From: Platerodrilus igneus
Lineage: Eukaryota; Arthropoda; Insecta; Coleoptera; Lycidae
Assembly: GCA_036346225.1 (NCBI GenBank)
Contig: JARFIW010000003.1
Location: 8,770,001 to 8,834,000 of the forward strand
Length of the DNA stretch: 64,000 bases
Reading direction: 5' to 3'
In this document: piece after piece, positions 10,508-20,268 of the stretch
How positions within the stretch are numbered: the first letter of the stretch is position 1
How the letters are laid out: every line of letters starts with the position of its first letter
The notes under the pieces: model-generated
The model's database searches: none
Told to the model about the DNA's origin: nothing
The model's input: only the letters and a program-made list of their open reading frames with translations
Made by a program: the position numbers and the translations under genes

Positions 10508-11011
10508 ATGGAGTTAATTAAAAAAATCAATTCAGTAAGCCGCATCGATAGGAAGAAGACCGTAAAAGTCAAAGATCTCGAGCTACAGCACCCTTATCCG
10601 GTTTTAAGCATCAAATCTCTTCAGTCAAAGAAGAATTCTCGGCTCATTCTCGTCGAATTAAAAGAATGCGTTGTGTTCCTTCCGCAGAGAATCGCGGACG
10701 TAATTAGCGACAAAGATATCGAAGAGCTGAATAAACAGGAATGCCTTTGTTTGCACTACCTAGGATCGTTCGAAGTTGGTTAGTATTTAATATTTTAATT
10801 TTTTATTTAAAAAACTAATACGAAATTCGTTTATTTTAAAGGTAAACCTAATCCTGCAGCGAGTATTTCCTTCTGCTGCATGGGCGAAAAACAAAAGGAT
10901 CCATCATCATCAGCCCTCACGGATCCTCCCAAGGAAAATCAAGAACGGCAAGAGCAAAAAGCCATCCGTATCGTCATCACACTAGAATACCTACCTATAC
11001 ATGGTAATTAA
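10508..11011 (+). CDS. Two-exon conserved Polinton protein (possible nucleic-acid-binding fold)
   Basis: Exon 1 is 10508-10778, with ATG at 10508. A 63-bp intron follows with donor G|GTTAGT at 10779 and acceptor TTTTAAAG ending at 10841. Exon 2 opens in the same frame and runs to TAA at 11009-11011, giving about 146 residues. The first part reads HPYPVLSIKSLQSKKNSRL, then VELKECVVFLPQRIAD and a Leu/Tyr-Gly end, a pattern I associate with a small family common in insect Polintons. The alternating strands look OB-like, which is inference. The second exon is Ser/Pro/Gln/Lys-rich. A second small intron (11003-11049, GTAATT..TTAAAG) is possible and would extend the protein until a stop near 11163. 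Splicing would imply nuclear transcription. Confidence 0.6.
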
Positions 11012-11049
11012 TTTTATAATTTTAGTATTTTTACATCTTGATTTTTAAA

Positions 11050-13118
11050 GTTATGAGTATTGAATATAGAATTAGATCAGCAACCCATTACAATCGTGAT
11101 ATGCTAATTGCGGATTATCCACATAATTTTATAGAATCGCATGCAAGGAATTGCCTGCTTATTTAAAAGACTTTAAATATCGGGACGGTTTTTGATTGGG
11201 TCTCGAGCCCTTTTTCTATTTTGCATGCAATTTAATTTGTTCGACAATTTAACGTGCTTAGAAGATTCGTATTCTAACACAATAGCGTTTTGCTTCACCG
11301 ACGTGTCTCGTATGAAAGAAAAGCTTTTAATTTATGTAATTACGACCGAAGGGCATTTTATAATATTAGCGAAAGCATCTCGGTCGGTATTAGGTTGTTT
11401 AGATTTGTAGATCAATCTGCCGTATCGCCATTAAAAACAGTGTTTAATTTTCAGTATAAATGTGAAAGTGGACTTAAAAAATAGAGAATTCGTGTTTTCA
11501 ACTCAATTTATTAATTCTTTGTTGATTTGCAGAAAAACCATCCGCATGCGCTTGCATGAAATCGGCGATTTATTTGTCTATAGTAAATGTGTTAGAACGA
11601 CAGATGTATTTTCTATAAAATCAACTAAAAATTACAGATTCAGAAAAATATGCTATAGACTTATCCTTTTGTATAAGATTTTTAAACTCGTACAAATTGT
11701 TAGAATAAAACGGAACTGCATGCCGAATTAGAAGCCATTTTATGGTCCTGCGATTTATCGCCCAAAGACGATACGCCGAACGTATTAGTAAAATTGCACG
11801 GTTCAAAATACAGAAAGTTGGCATTGAAATACGAAAAAAAAAATGATAACTAACAGAAAAATCGAAGCGGACGCGGGCGTTTCGATGTGTTGTGATCAGA
11901 TGCTACAGTTGTATCGAAAAGTGCACGCAATTTTAACGAAATGTCGTAAAACTAAAGTATTTCGCAATTGGGTTCGAATATTAAAATCACACATTCACAA
12001 CACCGAATCGATTTTAAGAACGGTGAAACAAACTTCTTCTTCGCTCTCGGCTAGTTATCTGAATCTATTCGAAAATCTTCTATGCCATATGAAAAGATAT
12101 AAAATGCTATTTAAAAATCTATTAAAAAACTACTGCGGCAGAATGTTCCTAAACAATGGATGTATTTTCGGAGCACGCCTCGACATTCTGAATTGGTTTG
12201 GAAGCCGATCGTGTCTGCGTTTAAATCGAGAATTCAAACAGCTCAAATTATTAATGTTGCACATAAAGATCTTAATTTATTTATCGAAGATTGTAAAAAC
12301 TAATTTTATCCAAATTGTATACGATTTTAAAAATCACTCGGTAAACCTTAAAATTAATGTCGTGTTAGCGTGCGATTTTTCAAATTTTCCGTCGCGCTCA
12401 ACGAAAATGAGTTTCAAACTAGGTATTTTTCGACGCCCAACTTTTAATTTGTTTCGGCAATTTAGAGAAGTTTAACGAGTGGTTTGCGTGCAATATCGCA
12501 ACACGCTTGTTGGATAAAATAGAGAACGACGCAATGCACGGGTCAGGATTCACGCTATCCGAAATATTATTTTAAATGTTAATATTAATAAATGCTATGA
12601 TATGTTTCACGCGAGTTGTTTCATGCCTCTTCCTATCGCAATTCAAAACAAAAGGCCTGTTTAAACATTAGAAACAATGATTTTCATGCTTTTATTGGAG
12701 CGTTTTAGCCGGAATAATTAAGCCTACAGCAGGTAAGCATGCTAATCGCACAACTTCGTATCCGCATTTTGCAGAAATTTTAATATGAAAATTTCGTCAG
12801 CCCCATGCCTATATCGGATATATCGAAATTCGAAAAGCAGAATGATATTTCTGTAAATGTTTTTGCTCTTATTTTAAAACGCGCTCGATACATCGTAACA
12901 CCGGTACAATTAACTAGCCAAAACGAGATAAACACGTTAATCTGTTAATTGTTGAAGATGCGTATGTCGACGAGTCGTCAAAATTTAATTCTGACGACGG
13001 CGAAGACGTCAACGGCGACGAGGACGACGACGACGGCGACGAGGCCGATAAAGTTGGAAAAAGTTTGGAAGAATTAAAAAAATATTAAAGATTATAAACG
13101 GGGCGTTAGATATCATTA
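11050..13118 (+). pseudogene. Decayed N-terminal region of the Polinton DNA polymerase
   Basis: Protein-like segments alternate among the three plus frames with stops between them. Recognisable islands are FNLFDNL (about 11230), the segment around 11730-11840, VYEWFACNIATRLLDKIEN followed by GSGFTLSEIL (12470-12570), and ISKFEKQNDISVNVF (about 12820). The GSG(W/F)-x-LS-(E/R)-IL motif and the 'SYPHF' and 'FEKQN.ISVNV' words are typical of the region upstream of the exonuclease in insect Maverick polymerases. Many indels are needed to keep one frame. Whether this was one protein with the following part or a separate upstream gene is not resolvable here. Confidence 0.6.
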
Positions 13119-15736
13119 TTGTCTTATAAAAATTTAGCCTCACTTGTGAGAGGTCAATTAACTAAACATACGGGTCACTTTTACGTATGCGATAGATGTC
13201 TCTCCTATTTTTACGATCGCAAACGTCTCGATGCCCACGAGCAAGTATGCGAAAACTTAACGAGTGTCGTGTTATTTTACCCTCCGAAAAAACAAATATT
13301 TACAATTTAAAGATTTTAAGTATAAAATACCTGTGCCGATGGTGGTTTATTCTGACATAGAATGCCTTATTAAAAAACCGAAAGAGCTTCCGAATCAGAA
13401 CGCACTTTCAAATACCAGGAACATATTCCGTTTTCAATAGGATATTATTTTTATTGTGGATATGACGAATCTCTTTCATATTACAGTTCATACACGGGCA
13501 CAGACTGCATTTCTTGGTTTGTGCGACAATTAAAACATATTGCCATATGTTATGGGAGCGCATTTTTAAAAACGAGCCTGCTACGTCCTCTATAGATGCC
13601 TCGACGGCAAAAACGTGCTTTATTTGCGAAGTCGATTTCTTGCCGGACGACGAAAAGGTTATCGATCACGATCACATGAATGGTTCTGTAAGAGGTGTTG
13701 CGCATAGCAGCTGTAATTTAAATTTTAGGTTATTTCCAATTATTCCCGTAGTCTATCATAATTTGAGCAATTATGATGCTCATTTTATTATTAAAGAGCT
13801 TGCTAACGCTTTCGAAGGCCCCATGAATATAATACCCTTGAATAATGAAAATACATAACATTTTCTAAAAATACAACGACGCAAATGTGACGTTCAGATT
13901 CATAGATTCCTTTCGCTTTATGGCAATGTCATTGGAAAAATTAGCATGCGAGTTGTCTTTCGATGACTTTAAAGTTTTAAAAAGGAATTTAGCTCGCTAA
14001 ACCCGGATCGCATTAAATTGCTAATGCGCAAGGGTATTTTTCCTACGAGTATTTGGATGACATTTTGAAATTAAGCGAAGAAAATCTTCCTCCTATAGAA
14101 TGTTTTATAGCAATCTTAATGAATCACATATTGAAGAATCGGAATATATTCATGCGCAAACCGTATGGAGCACTTTTAAATGCAAAATTTAGGCGACTAC
14201 GCGGACCTATATTTAAAATGCGACATTCTTTTACTTTGCGATATATTCCAAGACTTTAGAAAAATTGTCTTGAAACATACAAATTGGATCCCTTAAATTT
14301 TGTGACTTTGGCGAGCTACTCGTGGTCTAGCATGTTATTATATACTAAAATCAGGCTAGAACTAATTTGTGACGTCGACAGGTTTTTAATGATCGAAAGA
14401 GGCATTCGGGGGGGGCCTTACTCAAGTCGTAAAACGATATGTAGAATCCAATAATAAATATTATCCCCAAACGTATGATCCATCCAAGCCGAATAAATTT
14501 TTATTTTACGGAGATATTAATAATCTCTATGGTCATGCCGAATCTTGCTATTTGCCTTACGGGGATTTCAAATGGCTAACGCCTGAAGAAATATTAAAAT
14601 TTAATGTTACAATGGTGAGCATTACGAGCGATAAAGGTTATATTATCGAATGCGACTTGGAATTTCCTACGGACATTCACGACGCTCAGAAAGAGTTGCC
14701 GATGTGCCCAGAACAGGACACGCCTCCGGGCTCGAAATTTTCAAAATTAATGTGCACTCTCACGAAAAGTTCAACTACGTTGTGCATTACAGAAATCTCC
14801 AGGTTTATTTATCTGCGGGCGTAGTTATGACGCGCGTTCATAAGGTTTTAGAATTCGGTCAGTCTCCTTGGTTGAGACCGTTTGTCGAATTAAATACAAG
14901 AATGCGCACGGAAGCTAAAACGGAATTTGCACAAAATCTATATAAATTTGCAAACAATTCCATTTTGGTAAAACAATGGAGAATGTTAGGAAAAGACGCG
15001 TCATAAAATTAGTGACTCATTGGAGCGGTCGGTATGGTGCTCTATCTTTAATTTCCAAACCAAATTTCCATTCGGCAACGATTTTTGACAAAAATCTGGT
15101 CGCGATCGAATTGAGCAAAACAGAGATAGAGTTCAACAAACCTATCTACATAGGTATGGCCATCTTAGAATTATCAAAATTGAATTATATAATTTTCACT
15201 ACGATTTCATGAAGGCAAAATTTGCAAATAATTGCGAATTATGCTACATGGACACCGACAGCCTTTTGTATAGTGTGACGTGCAATGATTTCTATGAAGA
15301 GTGTGTAAAGACGAATCTAGAAAAATTTGATACGAGCGCTTATGATCCCGATAACATCTATAAAATTCCTTTAATTAATAAAAAAGTCATTGGTCTTATG
15401 AAAGACGAAACTAGAGGTCGTATTTTAACGCACTTTGTAGGCCTTCGATCGAAAATGTACTCTTTAAAAATAGAAGGCCGTGAGATAATAAAGAAGGCTA
15501 AGGGTGTTAAAAAGTACATTATCGATCAGCAAATCTGTTTCGATCACTATCTCGATACGTTACGAAATAAAGTAGTTATAGAACGAGACCAAAATAGCAT
15601 ACGATCATATTTGCATAAGGTATATTCCATACGTCAGACGAAAATTGCTTTAAGTTATCAAGATGATAAAAGATACATTTTATCTAACGGAATAGATACT
15701 TTGCCTCATGGGCACTATCTAATAAAGGACCTTTGA
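13119..15736 (+). pseudogene. polB: Protein-primed family B DNA polymerase (frame-broken)
   Basis: Domains in order: C2H2-like finger FYVCDRCLSYFYDRKRLDAH (13174); Exo I PMVVYSDIECLI (13340); an endonuclease-VII-like Cys/His centre, CFICEVDF then VIDHDHMNGSVRG and AHSSCNL (13620-13720); Exo II YHNLSNYDAHFIIKEL (13755); motif A FYGDINNLYGHA (14510); motif B region with ENVRKR (14980); motif C YMDTDSLLY (15240). The last 175 codons, 15209-15736, are uninterrupted. It would copy the element from a protein primer. At least five frame changes and a divergent motif B leave no full-length ORF. Its TGA overlaps an AATAAA signal. Confidence 0.92.
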
Positions 15737-15741
15737 ATAAA
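15736..15741 (+). terminator. Polyadenylation signal of the polymerase transcript
   Basis: AATAAA begins on the last base of the polymerase TGA stop codon, so stop and signal overlap. This compactness is virus-like. Confidence 0.6.
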
Positions 15742-15759
15742 ACCATATTTTATTTTGTG

Positions 15760-16240
15760 AATTGCATGTTTATTATAAAAAATAATTAAAATCTTGTAAC
15801 GAGAAAGAAATTGCATTGTCTTTTGTATTTTTATATTATAAAAACCGCATTGTATTTTTTTAATTTTTATATTATGTATAAAATTAATTTAAAAATATAT
15901 TTTAAGCGCTGTTGTAGAGGCTCTCTTTGTTATATTGTAATCAAGAAAAAGCATTGTATTTTGTTATTTTTATATTTATTATAAAAATTAATTAAAATAT
16001 TGTAACAAGCCAAGATAAAAAACTGCATTGTATTTTTATTTTTTATATTATGTATAAAATAAACTAAAATAATACATTTTAAGTGCTGCTGCATGTCAAA
16101 GTATCGCAGTTGTAGCGTCTCTATCTTTCTTATTTTTACAAGATCAAAAAAATGTATAATAAAAATCAAACAAAAAAAGAAACAAATTTTTATTTTTGAA
16201 ATGTAACATATTTATATAATAAAAAATATAAAAAAACAAA
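15760..16240. repeat. Convergent intergenic region with an imperfect tandem duplication
   Basis: About 480 bp separate the plus-strand polymerase from the minus-strand integrase. Two diverged copies of a unit of about 200 bp are visible, from roughly 15770 and from roughly 15965. Each has TTATTATAAAAA.TAATTAAAAT.TTGTAAC, GCATTGTATTTT, TATATTATGTATAAAAT and ATTTTAAG.GCTG. No ORF is supported. A boundary or transcription-termination role is inference. Confidence 0.6.
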
Positions 16241-16243
16241 TGT

Positions 16244-16249
16244 TTTATT
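16244..16249 (-). terminator. Polyadenylation signal for the minus-strand integrase transcript
   Basis: TTTATT on the plus strand is AATAAA on the minus strand. It lies about 16 bp beyond the integrase stop, facing the polymerase signal across the intergenic repeat. Confidence 0.5.
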
Positions 16250-16264
16250 TTTAAATGTAACAAT

Positions 16265-17199
16265 CTATATAAGATCAGCTTTTTGAATCCAGGAAGGCTC
16301 TTGGAAGCCCAACCATTTGACGAGAATTTTGGTTCCTTTTCGCCTTAGTATTTTCTCGATAAGGTAAATATTTGGAACTCTCGTTTTCTGCAGCTCAGCT
16401 TCATAAAACTGTCCCAATACTGGATCGCCATGCATGTCGACGAGTAAATAAGTAGTCGGATTTGCTCGAAACACTTTACATATTTTAAACGTCTCCTCGC
16501 TCCAGTTTGCATTGTAGCCCTTAGAAAAAATACTTCTATATTTTGAAATGCGTACAAAGTCGTCCACGGCATAACGAGGTTTTCTAGTCGCCAGTTTTAA
16601 TTTATCGTAAACTTTCAGACGCGTTTTCGCGGTCACATTTTGGGTTTTCTTTTAGTGGTCGAATGCACCGTATCGTTGTATTTCGATACAATCGAATCGA
16701 TTATATCAATCCACTTCCATTTGCCTCTCAGACTAAAAGCTTTATACAGTTTGTTTTTTATCGTTCTGATTGCACGTTCTACGATGGCGGCTTTGATTGA
16801 GCTATATGTGGAGTAATGATTAATATCGCCATATTCCTTCATCAGCCGTGCAAATTGGCCGTTATAAAATTCTGTACCATTATCTGTTTGCAGATTTTTC
16901 GGTAAAGGCGGCCGCGATCTTTTAATTTCATTTAGAATCTCGCGCATCGCAGATGTGACTTCATGACCATTCTTGGATTTAAGCGGTCTCGTCCATAAAT
17001 ATTTCGAATAGCAATCGATCACGAGTAGAATATACTTATGCCCTTTATTATATTTCGAATATGGAATAAATTCAGCAATATCGGCTTGGAATAAGTCGTG
17101 ATAAGATTTGATGATCGTTCTTCGACGTGGAAAATTTATTCTAACCCCTCTGTGCAGTTCATCCACTAGTATTTCCTTATCGTTATATTTCTTAGGCAT
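16265..17199 (-). pseudogene. Retroviral-type integrase with chromodomain (one frame break)
   Basis: The first part (17199-16633, 188 residues) holds the DDE core: FQADIAEF (first Asp), LQTDNGTEFYN (second Asp) and IKAAIVERAIRT (Glu). The second part (to 16265) has FVRISKYRSIFSKGYNANW and ends with a chromodomain, YLIEKILRRKGTKILVKWLG. The two parts are joined by a single-base slip next to a run of A near 16636, where the first ends in a premature TGA. The enzyme inserts the element and makes the 6-bp duplication; the chromodomain is thought to guide it to chromatin. ATG at 17199 lies 4 bases after the stop of the fibre gene. With one homopolymer indel, an assembly error is a live alternative to true decay. 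Confidence 0.92.
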
Positions 17200-17201
17200 T
17201 T

Positions 17202-18104
17202 TTAAGGTTTGACACGAGTATGAGAGTTAGACGACGAGGCTTTATCTTGCTCCAATAACACGTGCAGGTGTCTTATAACGTCGGTATTAATTTTGTGAAA
17301 TTGTAAATCGTCTCCAGCAGACGTCTTGACCCCGTCTAATTTCAAGTGGTTGAAAATCAGGAAGTTCGTGTTTAAAACAACTTCGTTCAACACTTGAACG
17401 ACCGATCGCAATACATCTCGAATGATCACGTTATCGCGGTGAATGGCGACACCTTCGATAAGATTTTGTATTCTCGCGTTCACATAGAACTTAGAAACGG
17501 CATCGTGCTCATCTTCGGCCTCGCCTATGTTGACAATTCTCAAGCCTCGAGAGTCGAAGTTCTTGGCCTTACCGTCGTCGATCGTGGTTAGTTTCATAAA
17601 ATTTTGCGCTTTTTCTGACAACGTCGAGTCCACGTATCTCTTGTTAACGGCATCGCCGAGCTCTGCGGGGTCGTGCAAATTTACAATGGATCGCGATTTG
17701 GCGTCAAATTTAAGTTTCTTATTAGCATGCGTTTTTCCCGAAGATGAAGCGGTCAAATATATTTCCAATGCTTTGCCTATACGCAGATTGAGTTCTTCGC
17801 TGCAAAATTTTAAGTTTACGCCGTCGTTTGATTTTTTAGGATCGGCCAAATGCACTATTCTAAAATCCTTCAAGTTAACTATTTTCTCGTCCTCGTCCAA
17901 TACCAAGGCGCTTCGTTTATTTACCGCATCCGTTCCGGTCACGGGATTGCCTACGTTGCAAAGTTTTCTATTTTCTATGTTGAAATCGCCTTCCGGAGTT
18001 AGTTTAAAGCCTACACCAGGAGGCCCGCGCGCAGCGGTATTACCAAACCCTCCGCCTCCAGAGTCTCTGGCAACATACGCTCTTCCAAATTTATCGACGA
18101 CCAT
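17202..18104 (-). CDS. Fibre-like repeat protein of the Polinton virion
   Basis: Open for 300 codons. A Gly/Pro-rich N-terminal stretch (residues 14-32) is followed by four copies of a motif of about 20 residues at roughly 46-66, 82-101, 138-158 and 188-208. The best copy reads SIVNLHDPAELGDAVNKRYV. The pattern (I-V-N-L/I-x-D/E-P-x5-D-A-V-N/S-K-x-Y-V) is like the repeats of phage tail fibres and adenovirus-like trimeric shafts. After about residue 215 a different C-terminal region follows. A role as a surface spike is inference from the repeats and the neighbours. The frame is intact, unlike adjacent genes. It sits 4 bases ahead of the integrase and 39 bases after the gene at 18144. Confidence 0.65.
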   Translation of the reverse strand: MVVDKFGRAYVARDSGGGGFGNTAARGPPGVGFKLTPEGDFNIENRKLCNVGNPVTGTDAVNKRSALVLDEDEKIVNLKDFRIVHLADPKKSNDGVNLKFCSEELNLRIGKALEIYLTASSSGKTHANKKLKFDAKSRSIVNLHDPAELGDAVNKRYVDSTLSEKAQNFMKLTTIDDGKAKNFDSRGLRIVNIGEAEDEHDAVSKFYVNARIQNLIEGVAIHRDNVIIRDVLRSVVQVLNEVVLNTNFLIFNHLKLDGVKTSAGDDLQFHKINTDVIRHLHVLLEQDKASSSNSHTRVKP

Positions 18105-18143
18105 TTTATTTCTGAGACTATTCTATAGAACGTGTATATTTTA

Positions 18144-19165
18144 TTAGGCGATTAATTTCGCCTCCTTTAATTCGGATATAATAGAAAGAAATTCGTTTTG
18201 ATTCTGAGAGCTATTGTTGCCCGCCGAACGTTCGGCCATCAACAAACGAAGCCGGCTCACCAGCTCGGCCGGCGAGTCCCAATGAACGTATTCTATCTCA
18301 TGATTAGAATTATCGAATTTTTTGTATCGCCAAATTCTGCTTATATTACTCGATGGCTGTCTTTTTTTCGATAAATTATCCATACCGAGACCTTTCTTTT
18401 TCTTCGTTATTTTGGATCGTAATTGCATGGGAATCGTAGGAGTCGCCGATGCTGTATTCATCTCTCTTGACGACAACGACGACGGTGACGGCGACGAAGC
18501 ATGCTGCGGCGAGGAGGAGGCGTAGATATTGTAGTCGCCACGGGCGACGGTGTTAAATTCGGAACGATATAATTTTTATATTTGGGCGTTTTAGGCAGAT
18601 CCTTGCGAAACAGTTTATTATATGCATTGGTTTTCTTCAAAATATCGATGTAATTTTTATATCTAGCTCGGAAGGATTGCCAGCAGGCGTTTTCTTATTC
18701 GAAGGATTTTCTTATAAGTTAACAATCGAAGTAAGCCCTCCGTAATAGGATATTTTTATTTCTAATATTAATCGTAGATCCGTCGTCTGCAATAGCTAAC
18801 TCTGAATTGCCCATAGACCATTTATTCGAAAGGTCGTCGTATTGAATGCCGATTCCGGTATCGTCTATATTGGGATCCTCGCTTTTGGACAGGATGTCGG
18901 CATACTTTTTAAGTAAGGCATCTGAACCGTCGCCGACATTATCAGATTCGTGCTCCGCATTCTGACGTCGAATATAATTAGGATTTTTACTTGCAGAGAA
19001 TTTTGATAGCGATTTTAACGGTTCTAGTAATTGAGCATGCTTCATTCCGTATTTTAATTGAGCTCGATTTTGATCTCGTTTAAAATCTAAAAACTTTTTT
19101 CTTATCGTTTTAGTGGCCTGCACTACGGCTCGATTTAAATTCGTCAGTTGTAGGTGAGACGGTAG
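18144..19165 (-). pseudogene. Conserved Polinton protein of unknown function, frame-broken
   Basis: Pieces at 18719-19123, 18458-18640 and 18144-18476 read in series. The first starts inside a basic helix (TKTIRKKFLDFKRDQNRAQL) and continues to GIQYDDLSNKWSMGNSELAI. A neighbouring frame near 18700-18740 then gives ITEGLLRLLTY, followed by YKNYIDILKKTNAYNKLF and a basic C-terminus. The order 'Y-D..MGNSE-[I/L].I..GL..LLT.K..Y..IL..TNA' is a familiar conserved gene of insect Polintons whose role I do not know. At least two frameshifts are present. Its 5' end is cut by a LINE RT fragment at about 19167. A minor capsid or core role is possible but unsupported. Confidence 0.65.
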
Positions 19166-19166
19166 G

Positions 19167-19502
19167 TCATTTATATAGATTGTTTTTACTGAACTTATAA
19201 GAATTCAGCTTATTTAACAGAATTTCATGAGATACACAGTCAAAAGCTTTACTAAGATCGATAAAGGAAGTCATGCAAAATTCTCCATTTTCAAAAGAAG
19301 TAGTAATTTCACTAATTAGTTGCAATATTAACTTGTTAGCTCTAAAACCACACTGATTAGGGGAGAATATATTGTTTGTTTCAAAGATTTTTGATATGAC
19401 CTGATAACAGGGATATGGGACAGTAGTTCGATGGACTATTAGGATCACCTTTTTTGTATAGCGGGATAACTTTAGTCCTCGTCTCATCGCAGCCGCAGAC
19501 AT
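19167..19502 (-). mobile_element. LINE reverse-transcriptase fragment nested inside the Polinton
   Basis: An open stretch reads IFSPNQCGFRANKLILQLIS and MTSFIDLSKAFDCVSHEILL, the RT motif 2/A block of Jockey-type LINEs (F-x-D-L-S-K-A-F-D). It has nothing to do with virion genes and lies exactly between the ATPase C-terminus and the conserved unknown gene. In the next frame, at its 3' edge, IYINDLP is a further RT word, so an internal deletion is likely. It differs from the two large LINEs of the window. Boundaries are approximate. Confidence 0.85.
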
Positions 19503-19536
19503 TGCGTTGATGAAAGTTCGCTCGAACGTCGTGATT

Positions 19537-20221
19537 TTAAATACATATGTAATGATCGAATCCTTTACGGTAGCGGCCCTCGTTTATGGCTTTTTCTTTG
19601 TCTACCACTAAGAATCCGTATCCGGCTTTATTGCCATCGCCGTCTTTTTTTTCCCACGCTAGACGGCACATCTTTTTGAAATCTTCGAAGCTCATGTCGG
19701 TATTAATGTGCTCCGAATAGATATGTCTTAAGTTCATTTCGTCTTGCAAAAACTATAATTAAATTTGTATTGTCGCGAATAAGATGCTTCGGTATTCTTG
19801 CATACGATTGGCTGAGGTAGAACGCGTCTATATTCTTATGACGGCTCATTGAAAATATTGACGAATCGCGTTTTGTTCGTGACATTGAATGTCGTCGAAA
19901 ATGAAAATCGAATTACTCTTAGCATCATGCGGTGAAATTATTTCAGAATTTTCGCTAAATTCGTAATAGCCTAGTCCCTTGATCGGTCTCAAAACTCGAC
20001 TCAAAAATCGTATTTGGGCTGAAATAGCGACTTGGAGTAAATGTAAACGTTTTCAAATTCCAATCCGTTGGGTGCCAGTAACAAACTCAAAATCAGGTTT
20101 GTTTTACCGCACGCAGAAGGTCCGCATACGATGCATCTTATGCTGGCCGGTAAGAGATCTCCGTGCTTTTGCGCGTTCCAAAATAGGAATAAGGATCATC
20201 CTGTTCGACCGTTAGATCCAT
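19537..20221 (-). pseudogene. FtsK/HerA-type genome-packaging ATPase (frame-broken)
   Basis: ATG at 20221. Walker A is CGPSACGKTN at about 20101-20126. After it come YIYSKSL and QPKY. Walker B is SIFIFDDI at about 19888-19912, followed by SRHKNIDAFYLSQSYARIPK and LIRDNTNLIIVF (sensor and arginine-finger region). The C-terminus has LRHIYSEHINTDMSFEDF and ends INEGRYRKGFDHY. These words are the signature of Polinton ATPases, which pump DNA into the capsid. Frame changes occur near 20190, 20000, 19870 and 19745. The 5' end lies 48 bases from the capsid gene stop; a LINE fragment starts shortly beyond the 3' end. Confidence 0.9.
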
Positions 20222-20268
20222 ATTTGCAACCGGTAGAGATTGTTTCTGTTTAATAACCTTCAGGTCTA

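Noticed and set aside
11843..12475. 210-codon plus-strand ORF
   Set aside because: Recognisable polymerase-region words (such as WFACNIATRLLDK just after) lie in other frames here, so this frame is mostly a by-product of decay.
17527..18147. 206-codon plus-strand ORF
   Set aside because: Antisense shadow of the fibre-like gene.
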